Below, piece after piece: positions 34,466 to 45,705 of a DNA stretch of 64,000 nt; the stretch's first letter is position 1; every line of letters starts with the position of its first letter. Location of the stretch: contig JAVMKO010000001.1 in assembly GCA_032164245.1 (NCBI GenBank), forward strand, positions 247,947,644 through 248,011,643, written 5' to 3'. The notes under the pieces were generated by a model, which had not been told where the DNA came from, made no database searches, and worked only from the letters and a program-made list of their open reading frames with translations. The stretch comes from Sternotherus odoratus (taxonomy: Eukaryota; Chordata; Testudines; Kinosternidae). The position numbers were made by a program, and so were the translations under genes.

Positions 34466-37400
34466 CTCTAAAGGCAAACTTCCTCAGCTCCTGTCCTGGG
34501 AGAATTCTCCCCCCAGCTCAGCCTGAGGCTTCTAGAGGTATATTATATTGTTACAGCCTTGTTACCTGGTATACAGAGCTGGAGCAGCTGGGACTATTCA
34601 CACGCATGAAATTAAGTAAGCATATAAATGTCTGAAAAACTAGTACCTAAGAAGTTTTGCAGCATAACAACAATTATGTGGTCCTAACTGGCTTCTGGCC
34701 AAGTATGTGTCACTATGTTTACTGTCATAGGTAACATGGGTTAGGACTGTCTCTTCATGGACAAATTTCCATGATGCAGTGGAAACCACTAATGACAGAA
34801 AGGCATATTGTTAGGATGGTGAAAATAACAGATTATGTTCCACCCTAGAAATGGCTGCACTTCAGTGACTGCACATCAGCTTGACTGTACCGTATGTTTG
34901 TACCAATATCTGAAGTACGATGAAAAGCACAAAATGAATAGGACATGTTCATACTCAAATTATACACAATTTAGTGGAAAGTATTGAGACGGATTAATAA
35001 TAAATGAAATGTCATTTCATCAAGATGCTTTTCATTATTCGGATAGAAGTGATGATGCAATTTAAAGTTATCACATTATTACTGCAAAATTAAAAAAGCT
35101 ACACAGAGCCTTTCAGTTGTGAAGTTTTAAAGCCATAATACTGCAGTACTTGAGAAAAATAGTGTACTCTAACAGCCTCGCATGGAAGATTGTTAATGGG
35201 CCTGACCTTTTGCTGGGCGCAGATGAGAAATGGCAGTAGATTATAACACTAATGGCATCTGTGAAGGTTTTTAATTTGAGTATGAAAGTACATTCCTGGA
35301 ACCCAGTTTTAAGTCTTGAAAGAAAACAATAACAAGAAACTTATCCCATGACACATAAAATTAAACATTTAAAATATGCAGGTTATAGGTCCCTCTAGTC
35401 TTGTTAGACTAACCATGATTTAAGATCTGTTACCAGGTGCGTGAATTTCCTCATGAAGCCAGCTCAAGCTGTGTTCACAAGTACAAAAAGCTGGCATGTT
35501 CACAAAAGCCAAACACAGACATTTCCCCCAGTAATCATAAACCATTTCCAGGGTCACAGTTTTACAGGTAGATTTTACAACTGCTACTATCTATTACAAG
35601 GAAACATCTGAAAAAAAAAGTTAATTGTTTTTCCTTCTTTTTAATCATAATTATATTCAAATTCCTTCTGCCAGATGCAAAACACAACATGCTAAATAAA
35701 TATATAATGTAAACAGAAAGAAACCCAAAGAAGCGCTCCTTTAAAAACACCTAAGTTTAAAATGCACAAAATATTTCATAACATAGCAAATAGCAGGCAT
35801 TATATTTTCCTTTGCAGATTGTACCTTCTCAAGTCATGTGGAATCACATTCTTACAGAATGTCACAATGTCAACCTTGAGAGCATCATTCATCTCTTGTT
35901 TATTTCTTAGTTTAATGATGCCAGGATTCAAGTACATTTTTCATCATTATGGCCAAAGATGCTGTTCCTGATTCATGGAAAAATAAGTAATCAGGATACA
36001 TAACTATTATTATTAATAATGAATCTTTGCATTAGGTTAGTGTCCAAAGGCCTGAACCAGGAGTATAGAGGCACTCCACAAACATAGAAGACCCTGAAGA
36101 ACTTGCATAAGTAAGAATTTTAGGAAAAAATAATCAAATTAAATTAAATTTAAGATCCCTTTGGAAGAGACATGAATCTATAGAAGGAAAGAACAAGAGA
36201 TTATAGATTTAAAATTATCTGTGGGCTAATTTCTCAGCTGTACCATGAAACCTTTTAGTTTCCTTGATCCGAAAGCAAAAATGGCCACCGAACAAGATGC
36301 TTCAAATGGCGTGCTCCCACAGGCAGCCCACACTGAGGAGGGTGAGGGAGATGGCTTAAAATTGGTACATAGGGCACTTGGTCCAGATAAATACTATATT
36401 TCTGACAGACACTGATGTGTATGTCTCTTTATAATTGAAGGGAGTCTATATACAAATATATGCATGTAATATATGAGAGAAAGTGGGGATTTAATAATTA
36501 GGAACATTCTCAGATAATAAATCTGACTTTTAGACAGGAACAAAAAGTGTCATTTTTGCTTGAGCCAGATTTTAATGCAATCTTCAAGGTATAAGAAGTG
36601 TGGAAAATCAATGGCAAATCCCAGTGTCCTTATGCTGAGATATTCAAAATGTTAGCTCTAATGGGAGTCATATAAAAATGGCCATAAACCAGTACTGATC
36701 AGTTCACACATGTGCTATAAAGAGATACAGTTCAGAATTTAAATACCTCATATATCTTTTGTAAAAAGCTCCCCACCCCCATGTCCATAATAATAAGTTT
36801 AACCAACATTGCAGCCTCTCTCAAAACTGAGACCACAGATGTAAAGGTAGATAATTTTTGAGAAATTATTTTCTTTTGTTGGGTAATTATCATTAATGAA
36901 AGAAAATTTCCTTAAATCCTAATAAATCAGAGACTGAATTGACTGACCATGCATCCAAATTGCTGCATTATTCACACTGGAATTACTCCAAAGATTAGCT
37001 GCAAATTGCCCTCTAAATTGAATTTATGGTTTCATTTTTCATAACCACTGTGTTGTGACAGATGAGCGGAATTGCTGAGAAAAATGACAATGATGGGCCC
37101 AATTTCATAGTACTCTATCTTCAAGACAGACCTAAACTATCTCTGTTTACCATTAGGCATTGTATAATCTATTTTGGCAAGCATAAAAACCTGTTATGAA
37201 ACACAGTAGATCCTATTTTATACACCATTCAGTAAAAATCTCATGGCAAGATTCTACATTTCATTTTGAAAATATAGCCCAATCAAATTAAAAACAAAAT
37301 AAAGTTATAGAAACAGCCATTGAACAGATAGAATTATTGATTTGGGACTATTATCTTATTGTATATCATCATTGTGTATCTTCTTCTAATCATTTCAAAT

Positions 37401-38785
37401 AATCCTCAATGACTGTGCAGTAGATAGCACAGAGGGAAAAAAAAGAAGATTGTCACTACCCACTGAACTGTACAAAACATATGGTTGTTGTACAGTGGCC
37501 AGCACACTGGAGCTAGGAAGCATAGGTAATATAGCAATACAAATAATAAATAACAACAATAATCATCATCAAGTTCAACAAAGCTGTTGAAGTATTATAT
37601 AACAAATTATTCATAATAGTAGGCTGCCAGATATTAGAGACAAAGGATTTGCCCCAAAATGGCTCTCTAACATACAACTTGCTTCCAATACAGAAAAAAT
37701 AAAAACAATTTTGTAGGATTTCAAACAAGCTTAGTATTGTCCAGGGCTCTTGAGCTACACATGATTGAAAGCAAGTTTTAGATTACAGTTAGTCACAAAC
37801 ACAGTTGGTGCCTGAAGGTTTGTAGGGACAGAAAATATGAGAACATTTATAGTGTTAGTAAGATAAAGTCAATTGCTATGAACATCTACAGCTTAGCTGT
37901 TTCTAACAATACACAAACTACAAGTGTCCTTTGATACTTAAACTTTATTGGTTAAGTAAGCTCAAGGGCCAGATTCTCCCACTGCCCCCTTACTCACATT
38001 AAATACTAGCTTACTCAGCAAGCAGTCCCATTAACTTCAGCTCAGACTATTGGCAGAATGAATGGATACTAAGCATAAGGATGATAGAACTTAGCCTCAT
38101 GATTATATATGTATATAGAGAGCCAGTGTTTACACCTTTTCCACATCTTTTAAAGGCACAAATGGGATCAACATAAAGATGAGCATACGTCCAGTACTGG
38201 GGTCATCTGCTAATGTGCAGCAGGAGGGGACCAATGACAGTTCCCATCTGCTGTGTCTCTGCCAGCATTGGGATGGATAGAAGACAAGGGGAATAGCCTG
38301 AGAAAAAAAAGGGTAAGAGGGGTTATATCTCCAAATTTGATCCACACATGGAGTGCTACAAATATATTGGATACAATACAACTGCATGACCCTCGCTTCT
38401 TGTACCTAACAGCTGGAATTAAGCAGTATCCAGTCCATCAGGCATATCTGTAGGAACATGAAAGAGGAAAAGTGTTCCAACTCCCACCGGAGTTATTGGA
38501 AAGATTCACATTAACATCACTGGGGGATAGATCAAGTTCTTAGAGTGGAGCACTATAATTGATGTAGTTGATGCCTGGCATGAAACCAGCAGGGGGACTA
38601 AATGGGAAAGGAAGGAATTCCCACCCTACAATGGTCACTGGAAAGGATGATTCCTCCAATGACAAGGCCTCTCCCTCAGAAACCCCATTGGCCAATAACA
38701 TTAGCTAGATGGACAGAAGTTGGTGAACCTACCTATGATCCTACAGATCCACCAGCTAAGGGAATCTCCTGCCTCCATCCCAGAA
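34466..38785. other. Long AT-rich stretch without gene or clear repeat
   Basis: I scanned both strands and find only short frames without motifs. At 37965-38060 (GGGCCAGATTCTCCCACTGC..GCAGTCCCATTAACTTCAGC) lies a fragment of a common degenerate reptile repeat. No promoter or splice structure can be supported. Confidence 0.5.
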
Positions 38786-38787
38786 TT

Positions 38788-39000
38788 CTAGTAATAATAA
38801 TACCACCAAACTCTTACGTAGCAATTTTTATCAGTACATCTCAAAGTGCTTTACAAAGGAGCTCAGTATCCTCACCTCCAGTTTACAGTTGTGGAAACTG
38901 AGTCAGAGAGAGGAAACGTGACTTGCTTAAGGTCACTCAACAGGAAAGATGCAGACCCAGGACAAGAACCCAAGTCTCCCAAGTACTAGTCTAGGCCACA
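38788..39000 (-). mobile_element. MIR/CORE-type SINE, minus strand
   Basis: On the minus strand the B box GGTTCTTGTCC (complement of 38960-38970) is followed by the core GTTGAGTGACCTTAAGCAAG, GACTCAGTTTCCAC and a TTGTAAAGCACTTTGAGATG tail ending in TTATTATTA. The A-box head is poorly preserved. Confidence 0.85.
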
Positions 39001-39179
39001 CTACACACAGAAGTCAGAATCTGGTCCAGAGGAGACCAGTCTCCACTCAGTATATGCACATAACTCTAGTTAATTCATCCCCATTAGATGCTCTGATACC
39101 ATGGTAATGAGGATAGCATAAATACTCAGCTATAGACAGATTTATATATATAAACAGGGAATTACCTGCCCTTGATGAT

Positions 39180-39478
39180 AATAATTATACACAGCCCTTT
39201 TACAACATGATTTTCAAAGCACTGTACAAAAAATATAACTAATCAATCATGACAACACCATAATAATTACTCTAAAGCGAGTTAAGTAATATTATCCCTC
39301 TTTTAAATGAGCAGCAGCAAAGACCTAAAATATTGAGAAATCTGCTTGTGCAATTCCAGTAACCTTGCATGCAGAGTTGTACTCGTTTATATGAAAACGT
39401 AGCCCTAAAACGTTTCACCCAAGATCATGTAGAAAGTCTGAGGTGGAACCAGCAATAGAACAGTGGCCTCCCAAGACA
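39180..39478 (-). mobile_element. Diverged MIR/CORE-type SINE, minus strand
   Basis: Reading in reverse: GGAGGCCACTGTTCTATTGC, GGTTCCACCTC, ACATGATCTTGGGTGAAACG and TGTACAGTGCTTTGAAAATC occur in the SINE order. It is older and more eroded than the copy at 38788, and parts are missing. Confidence 0.65.
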
Positions 39479-40275
39479 GTATTAAAAACAAGACCCTCCT
39501 GCAATATGCGAGATAGAAATTGCTGTTCTTATTCTTTGAAGTTTTTCACTTTGGCAGATTTACAATCTATATGCAAATAGATGTACCCTCTTATTTTTTC
39601 ATAACCATCTAAGCAATTCATTGAGCTGGGTACGGTTGGCAGCGGGGGAGTCTACAATGGTTAACATATACTGTGTGTCCATTCCATCTTCACACTAAGG
39701 GCCTGATCCAGCAATATTAATGTCAAAAGGGCCAACCTGAATATATGAATCTGCTGTGCTGTCTTCTACTTTTTCAAATTACTTCCACAGTAGAGCATTT
39801 TTCATAGTAGAAACATGACTAAAAGTAAATGGTTACCGAAAAGAGTGCCAAGATGACTCTTGTTTTCAGGTAACTCTTGTTTCTCTATCACCCATGCTTA
39901 CTTTCTAATGAAAGAGGTGCCAGGGCTCAAGCAGTTAGATGCTTAGGCTCCAGCAATTTTTTTTTTTAACTTTCCTGACACCACAAGCCCAGAGGTGCCA
40001 GGGTAAATGAACTGGCAAGCCCAGAGGTGCTGGAGATCAGCTGTGGCAAGCCCCAGCACAAATTAAGCACTGCCTATCACTCTGTCATCAAGAGGTTTCC
40101 AGTAGCGCTGGTCAAAGAATTCAACAGAAAAGTTTCCTGATGCAAAATACTCTTTAATTGTTATCTAAACATTTGTGGGAATGTGTCTATTTTGACAAAA
40201 TTTTCAACAAGTCAAAACAAATTTTGCTTCAATGTCTAAATATTGTTTCAACATGGTAAAAACATTTTGGTATTA
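39479..40275. other. No gene; degenerate AT-rich repeat near the right
   Basis: From 40095 to 40260 the GCTGGTCAAAGAATTCAACA..GAAAAGTTTCCTGATGC sequence resembles the degenerate AT-rich palindromic repeat noted elsewhere. The AGAGGTGCCAGGG motif occurs at 39915 and 39991, a short local duplication. Confidence 0.4.
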
Positions 40276-40507
40276 CTAGGGAGGTTGATTAATCACAGTT
40301 AACTGACACAATTAACTCAAAAAATTAACTATGATTCAAAAAATGTATCGCGATAAATCGCACTGTTAAGTAATAGAATACCAATTGAAATTATTAAATA
40401 TTTTGGGTGTTTTTCTACATTTTCAATGTATTGATTTCTAATACAACACAGAACACAAAGTATACAGGGCTCACTTTATATTATTACAAATATTTGCACT
40501 TTAAATA

Positions 40508-41064
40508 CAGTAGAGCCCCAGACTGCAGCCGGGGAGTTCTCTGTGCAAGCCACTGCCCCTCCCCCCCACAACCCCGGAGTCCCCTGTCCCGGCAGGTGCA
40601 GGGCTGCTGCTTCTCTCCCCTACTGGGCAGGGGAGCTGGGAGAGAATCCGCTGCCCCGTACCTGCCGGGACAGGGGATTCCAGGGCTGCAGGTGCCAATG
40701 TCCCCTGCCCGTGGCAGGCACGGGGCCCCGGCTTCCACAGAGAACTTCTGGGTTGCAGTCTGGATATAGAGCGATTATACGATGACTCCCAAGTCCTTGT
40801 TCTCTGTCCCTGACAGATGCAGGGCTGCAGCTTTTCTCCCCTGCTGGGCAGTGGGAGAGAAGACGCGGCCCCGCGCGGGCAGTCCGGCGTTCTCTATCCC
40901 TTGCAGGGGCCGCTTCAGCTCCTCTCCGCGCTGCCCAGATGGGGAGAGAAGCCACGGCCCCCGCACCTGCCAGGGACAGCGAACAAGGACTTGGGAGCCA
41001 CAGTATAATCACGCTATATCCGGGTTCGCCTTATACTGGGGCGCTTTATACCAGGACTCCAATG
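40508..41064. mobile_element. TA-flanked pogo-like element with GC-rich core
   Basis: The left end CAGTAGAGCCCCAG and right end, inverted, CATTGGAGTCCTGG match at 8 of the first 11 bases. TA flanks both sides (40506-40507, 41065-41066). Removing it rejoins the hAT inverted repeat (..TTTGCACTTTAAATA with CGATAAACAAGAGAAATAGC). The interior is GC-rich, with repeated and inverted blocks (GTGCAGGGCTGCTGCTTCTC, GGTATATAGCG-like motifs). Frames of 63-130 residues are artefacts. Confidence 0.75.
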
Positions 41065-41140
41065 TACGATAAACAAGAGAAATAGCATTTTTCAATTCAC
41101 CTCATGCAAGTACTGTAATACAATCTCTTTATTTTGAAAG

Positions 41141-41534
41141 GTTTCAGAGGGGTAGCCATGTTGGTCTGTATCAGTAAAATCAGTTATCTTACCAAGTCGG
41201 GGGGTGGTCAGTGCTAACATGACCATTTAGAGTGGATGTGGCACATTCCCAACAGTTGACAAGAAGGGGTGAATATCAACAGAGGGGAAATTATTTTTTG
41301 CAGTGACCCGGCCACTGTTTAGGACTAATTTGATTGAATTGGCCTTGTTAACATTGATTTCCTCCTCCACCCCCGCACTTGGTAAAGCAACTCCCATCTT
41401 TTCATGTGCTGTATATTTATATACCTGATTAATGTATTTTCCACTTCATGAATCTGATGACATGAGTTTTAGCCCACAAAAGTTTAGGCCTAAATACATG
41501 TTAGTCTCGAAAGTACCAGAAGGACTCCCTGTTT
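41141..41534. mobile_element. Unclassified reptile interspersed repeat, 394 bp, with 12-bp duplication
   Basis: It begins GTTTCAGAGGGGTAGCCATG and ends, inverted, with AAAACAGGGAGTCCTTCTGG, both diagnostic of a family frequent in turtles and crocodilians. The internal CATCTTTTCATGTGCTGTAT and ATCTGATGACATGAGTTTTAG are conserved blocks. Flanks TTATTTTGAAAG (41129-41140) and TTATTGTGAAAG (41535-41546) match 11 of 12, so it looks like a retroposed or long-duplication insertion. Its class is unknown to me. Confidence 0.8.
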
Positions 41535-41696
41535 TTATTGTGAAAGTATAACTTACAAATGTAGATTTTTGTTTGTTACATAACTGCACTCAAAAACAAA
41601 ACAATGTAAAACTTTAGAGTCTACAAGTCCACTCAGTCCTAATTCTTGTTCAGTCAATTGCTAAGACAAACAAGTTTGTTTACATTTATGGGAGAT

Positions 41697-42523
41697 CATC
41701 ATCATCTTCTTAGTGTTGTTCCCATGCTATGGCAGGGTCCGCTTGTCGGTATATCCGTCTCCATTTGGCTCGATCCAGGGCATCTTCAGGGGTGGCGTTC
41801 ACGCATTTCATGTCCTCCTTGATGCGATCCATCCAGCGTTTCTTGGGTCTACCACGGGGTCGCCAGCCATCAGGGTCCAGGCACATGGCTGTCCTTGCCA
41901 CCGAGTCTTCATTGCCACGTACGACGTGTCCATACCATCTAAGCCTTCCTTCTCGCAGCTTTGCCACAATTGGCGTGACTCCTAGTCGTCGCCGGACGTC
42001 GTCATTCATGGCGTGGTCGAATCGTGTTAGTCCAATGCACCATCGGAGCATTCGCATTTCCATCACGTGCAAGGCCTGCTCATGCTTTGCTATCGCTGGC
42101 CAGCACTCCGATCCATAGAGGGCGACTGGGTGTGCGACCGTTCTGTAGACTTTTGACTTGAGGCATACGGGCATCCGGCGATCACAGAGGACTCCACTCA
42201 CCTGACGCCACTTCATCCAGGCGGCGTTGACACGGGTGCGGGCATCCGGAAGGCTATCGCCGTTGCTGCATATAAGGGAGCCGAGATATTTAAATTGCTC
42301 CTCCTTCTTCAGGTCTTCTCCACCAATGCTGATGGTTCCATTGGTTTGGGGACCACCTTCCATATATTCAGTTTTCTTGATGTTCAGCCAAAGTCCAAAT
42401 TCGCCGAGCCGTTCATTCCATTGCCGTGTTTGCTCTTGGAGGTCATCACGTTGTTCATTCGCCAAGAAAACGTCATCGGCATAGAGGAGTGACCATGGAT
42501 GAGGGGATTGGAGGGGATTGGAG
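41697..42523 (-). mobile_element. 5'-truncated RTE-clade LINE insertion, 827 bp
   Basis: The element is minus strand and 5' truncated. Its 3' end is a short (GAT)n tract (CATCATCATCATC on the plus strand at 41697). It is bounded by an exact 19-bp target duplication, GTTTACATTTATGGGAGAT, at 41678-41696 and 42524-42542. Outside the duplication the hAT sequence reads continuously. At the 5' junction there is a duplicated GAGGGGATTG (42501-42520). The RT frame is open throughout, so the insertion is fairly young. Confidence 0.95.
41710..42523 (-). CDS. RTE-type reverse transcriptase, C-terminal part (5' truncated)
   Basis: The frame codes for the C-terminal third of an RTE-clade ORF2, which makes cDNA at the nicked target. 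The polymerase active-site YADD lies at 42472-42483 and is followed by LNIKKTEYMEGG, then the EQFKYLGSLICSNGD block and the typical RTE tail GRLRWYGHVVRGNED and WRPRGRPKKRWMDRIKED. The frame continues upstream of the first listed residue without an ATG, so the start is at the truncation point. It ends in a stop at 41710-41712. The endonuclease and most of the palm are missing, so it cannot transpose by itself. No stop or frameshift is visible across about 270 codons. Confidence 0.92.
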
Positions 42524-42542
42524 GTTTACATTTATGGGAGAT

Positions 42543-43345
42543 ACTGCTGACTATTTCTTATTTACAATTTCACCTGAAAATGAGAACAGGTGTTTGAATG
42601 GCCCTTTTATAGCCGGCATTGCAAGGTATTTACTTATGAGATATGCTAAACATTCATATGCCCCTTCATGCTTCGGCCACCATTCCAGAGGACATGCTTC
42701 TATGCTAATGATACTTATTAATAAAATGTGTTTATTAAATTTGTGACTGAATTCCTTGGGGGAGAATTGTATGTCTCCTGTTCTGTTTTACTTGCAATCT
42801 GCCATATATTTCATATTATAGCATACCAGATGATGACCCAGCATATGTTCATTTTAAGAACACTTTTACAGCAGATTAGACAAAATGCAAAGAATGTACC
42901 AATGTGAGATTTCTAAGGATAGATACAGCACTCAACTAAGGTTTAAGAATCTGAAGTGCCTTCCAAAATCTGATTGGGATGAGCTGTGAAGAATGCTTTC
43001 AGAAGTCTTAAAATGCAGAAACTACAGAACCCAAACCACCAAAAAGTAAGATCAACCTTCTTCTGGTGGCATCAGACTCAGATGATAAAAAATGAACTTG
43101 CATTGGTCCTCTCTGCTTTGGATCATTATTGAGTAGAACCCATCATCAGCATGGACACAGGTCTTCTGGAACAGTGGTTAAAGCATGAAGGGACATATGA
43201 ATCTTTAGCGCATCTGGCACATAAACATCTTGTGTTGTCGGATACAACAGTGCCATGTTAATGCTTGTTCTCACTTTCAGGTGGCATTGTAAACAAGACA
43301 TGGGAAGCATCATCTCCTTGTAACCAAACTTGTTTGTCTGAGCTG
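42543..43345 (+). pseudogene. hAT transposase relic, plus strand
   Basis: Conserved blocks of the family's transposase appear in broken frames. Near 43150-43345 the dimerisation region reads ISMDTGLLEQWLKHEGTYESL, then AHLAHKHLVLSDTTVPC, a TAA stop, and CLFSLSGGIVNKTWEAS, then KLVCLS after an indel. It corresponds to the C-terminal hAT dimerisation domain. The N-terminal part, including the zinc finger, is absent or unreadable. The element is non-functional. Confidence 0.8.
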
Positions 43346-44040
43346 AAGTAGGACTGAGTGGACTTGCAGATTCTAAAGTATTAAAATGTTTTATTTTTGA
43401 ATACAGTTATTTTTTGTACAGAATTCTAAATTTGTAAGTTCAACTTTCATTATAAAGAGATTGCACTACAGTACTTGTATTAGCTGAATTGAAAAATACT
43501 ATTTTTACAGTGCAAATATTTGTAAATAAATGTAAAGTGAGCACTTTACACTTTCTATTGTGTTGTAATTGAAATCAATATTTGAAAATGTAGAAAACAT
43601 CCAAAATATTAAATAATAGAATACAATTTATTTAAACAGTGCAATTAAAATAATTAATCACAATTAACTGCATAATTAATCACTTGACAGCTTTAGTTTT
43701 TACTTTAATTTCTGTTCATTTAATCTAGACTTTTATATTATACTAGCATAAGTGCCCGGCGCTGCTCGGGTCAGTCGGAGGTGGGGAGGTGGCAGACAGC
43801 TGACACCCCCTGACCAACCCCAACACCCACCCCTCACCCCTCACCCACCCCGATACCTTCCCACCCCCCCCAGCAAACCCAACACCCCCAACTCACCCCC
43901 CCAACCAAACCCGACACCCCCACCTCACTTACCGTCCCACCAAACCCAACTCAGATCCGTCGCAGGCGGGGAGGGGGCCCAGAGCCGAGGGATTCCGGGG
44001 ACCTTCGCAGGTGGGGGGCGGCACAGAGCTGATGGATTCT

Positions 44041-45015
44041 GGGGTTCCGTTTGGAGGGGGAGGGGCAGAGAACTGAGGGATCTCCGGGGTTCCGTTGGGA
44101 GGGGGGAGGGGCAGTGAGCTGAGTGATCTCCGGGGTTTCGCTGGAGGAAGGAGGGGCAGTGAGCTGAGTGATCTCCGGGGTTCCGTTGGAGGAGGGAGGG
44201 GCAGTGAGCTGAGTGATCTCCGGGGTTCCGTTGGAGGAGGGAGGGGCAGTGAGCTGAATGATCTCCGGGGTTCCGTTGGAGGAGGGAGGGGCAGTGAGCT
44301 GAGTGATCTCCGGGGTTCCGTTGGAGGAGGGAGGGGCAGTGAGCTGAGTGATCTCCGGGGTTCCGTTGGAGGAGGGAGGGGCAGTGAGCTGAGTGATCTC
44401 CGGGGTTCCGTTGGAGGAGGGAGGGGCAGTGAGCTGAGTGATCTCCGGGGTTCCGTTGGAGGAGGGAGGGGCAGTGAGCTGAGTGATCTCCGGGGTTCCG
44501 TTGGAGGAGGGAGGGGCAGTGAGCTGAGTGATCTCCGGGGTTCCGTTGGAGGAGGGAGGGGCAGTGAGCTGAGTGATCTCCGGGGTTCCGTTGGAGGAGG
44601 GAGGGGCAGTGAGCTGAGTGATCTCCGGGGTTCCGTTGGAGGAGGGAGGGGCAGTGAGCTGAGTGATCTCTGGGGTTCCATTGGGAGGGGGGAGGGGCAG
44701 TGAGCTGAGTGATCTCCGGGGTTCCGTTGGAGGAGGGAGGGGCAGTGAGCTGAGTGATCTCCGGGGTTCCATTGGGAGGGGGGAGGGGCAGTGAGCTGAG
44801 TGATCTCCGGGGTTCCGTTGGAGGAGGGAGGGGCAGTGAGCTGAGTGATCTCCGGGGTTCCGTTGGGAGGGGGGAGGGGCAGTGAGCTGAGTGATCTCCG
44901 GGGTTCCGTTGGGAGGGGGGAGGGGCAGTGAGCTGAGTGATCTCCGGGGTTCCGTTGGGAGGGGGGAGGGGCAGAGAACTGAGGGAGCTCCGGGGTTCCG
45001 TTGGAGGAGGGAGGG
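44041..45015. repeat. 45-bp minisatellite, about 21 copies
   Basis: The 45-base unit (GAGCTGAGTGATCTCCGGGG, then TTCCGTTGGAGGAGGGAGGG, then GCAGT) is repeated head to tail with low divergence in the centre and more variants at the edges (GTTGGGAGGGGGGAGG, AGAACTGAGGGA). Since 45 is a multiple of 3, frames stay open on both strands (250, 400 and 202 residues). The repeated 15-residue peptide (TEPRRSLSSLPLPPP) is a by-product. Confidence 0.98.
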
Positions 45016-45244
45016 GTGAGCTGAGCGAGTGAGGTGTCTGTTGGAGGGGGGTATTATGACATCATCACCACCTAACCGCCCAGCCGATGTGATTGGCCCT
45101 GAAAGACTTTCACCCCTGGGGGGCGTCAGAGGTGAGATCCGAAAATTTTTCAACCCTTACCAGCATCTAGACCCCAAGACCCCTCACTGTACCAAATTTC
45201 AAGTCTCTGGCTCAAACAGTGCGGGAGGACTTTGCAGTCATACG

Positions 45245-45280
45245 TACATACATACATACATACATACATACATACATACA
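45245..45280. repeat. (ACAT)n microsatellite
   Basis: Nine copies of ACAT sit inside the unclassified element, just after the conserved TTTGCAGTCATACGTACATA block. Confidence 0.95.
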
Positions 45281-45705
45281 CCACTTGACTTTTATAGATA
45301 TAGATAGATTGCTTTTACTACATTCCTCCCTCCCCCCACTCCAAGGGCCCCCCCTCTCGCTCAGCCCCCATCCCCCCGCTCCAAGGGCCCCCCGATCGCT
45401 CAGCCCCCCTCCCCCTCACTCCAATGGCCCCCGCTTGCTCAGCCCCCCCAATCCAAGCCCCCCCACTCGCTCAGCCCCCCTCCCCCCCACTCCAAGGGCC
45501 TCCTGCCTGCGCCTCAGGCGCCCAGCCACCCTCCTGCCCGCGCTCCCCGAGCCTCTGATCCAGACCCTGCTTCCCTCTCGGCGGCACATGCACGGCGGCC
45601 ATGTTGTGCTGCCGCACTACACCTCCCAGCATGCCGTTCATCTGGGCCATCTCTACTGTGCATGACGGCTTCACACAAACTTCCCTAGCCTTTCATTATA
45701 TAGAA

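Larger units (their letters stand above)
40276..43696 (+). mobile_element. Old hAT transposon with about 300-bp inverted ends, split by three insertions
   Basis: The left end (CTAGGGAGGTTGATTAATCA) and the right end, read in reverse (CTAAAGCTGTCAAGTGATTA), start long inverted repeats that continue through TAATAGAATACCAATTGAAA and ACAAATATTTGCACTTTAAA. The interior carries a plus-strand transposase relic (42543-43345). Three later elements interrupt it: 40508-41064, 41141-41534 and 41697-42523. The 8-bp target duplication is not resolved (GTATTACT against TTTTTACT at best). The family is widespread in turtles by recollection. Confidence 0.85.
43742..45705. mobile_element. Unclassified element containing a 45-bp minisatellite
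   Basis: The left part ACTAGCATAAGTGCCCGGCG and the following GCTGCTCGGG resemble the CCCGGCGxTGCxCGGG heads of an interspersed family I cannot classify. A 45-bp array fills 44041-45015. A conserved block (GTACCAAATTTCAAGTCTCT, near 45189) precedes an (ACAT)n tract, and TTTTATAGATATAGATAGAT follows. C-rich sequence then runs to TTTCATTATATAGAATTATA near 45705. The A/T-rich ends and GGTACCAAATTTCAAG-type block recall non-LTR 3' ends, but no coding region remains. Boundaries are approximate and it may be two elements. Confidence 0.55.

Noticed and set aside
40620..41012. 130-residue minus-strand frame
   Set aside because: It falls in the GC core of the pogo-like insertion, with overlapping frames on both strands and no domain.
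44041..45015. Direct repeats that might suggest a CRISPR array
   Set aside because: The units are contiguous without unique spacers and the genome is vertebrate. It is a minisatellite.
43929..45153. Frames of 250, 400 and 202 residues with 15-residue repeats
   Set aside because: They are translations of a 45-bp minisatellite within a mobile element, open on both strands. There is no independent sign of a gene.
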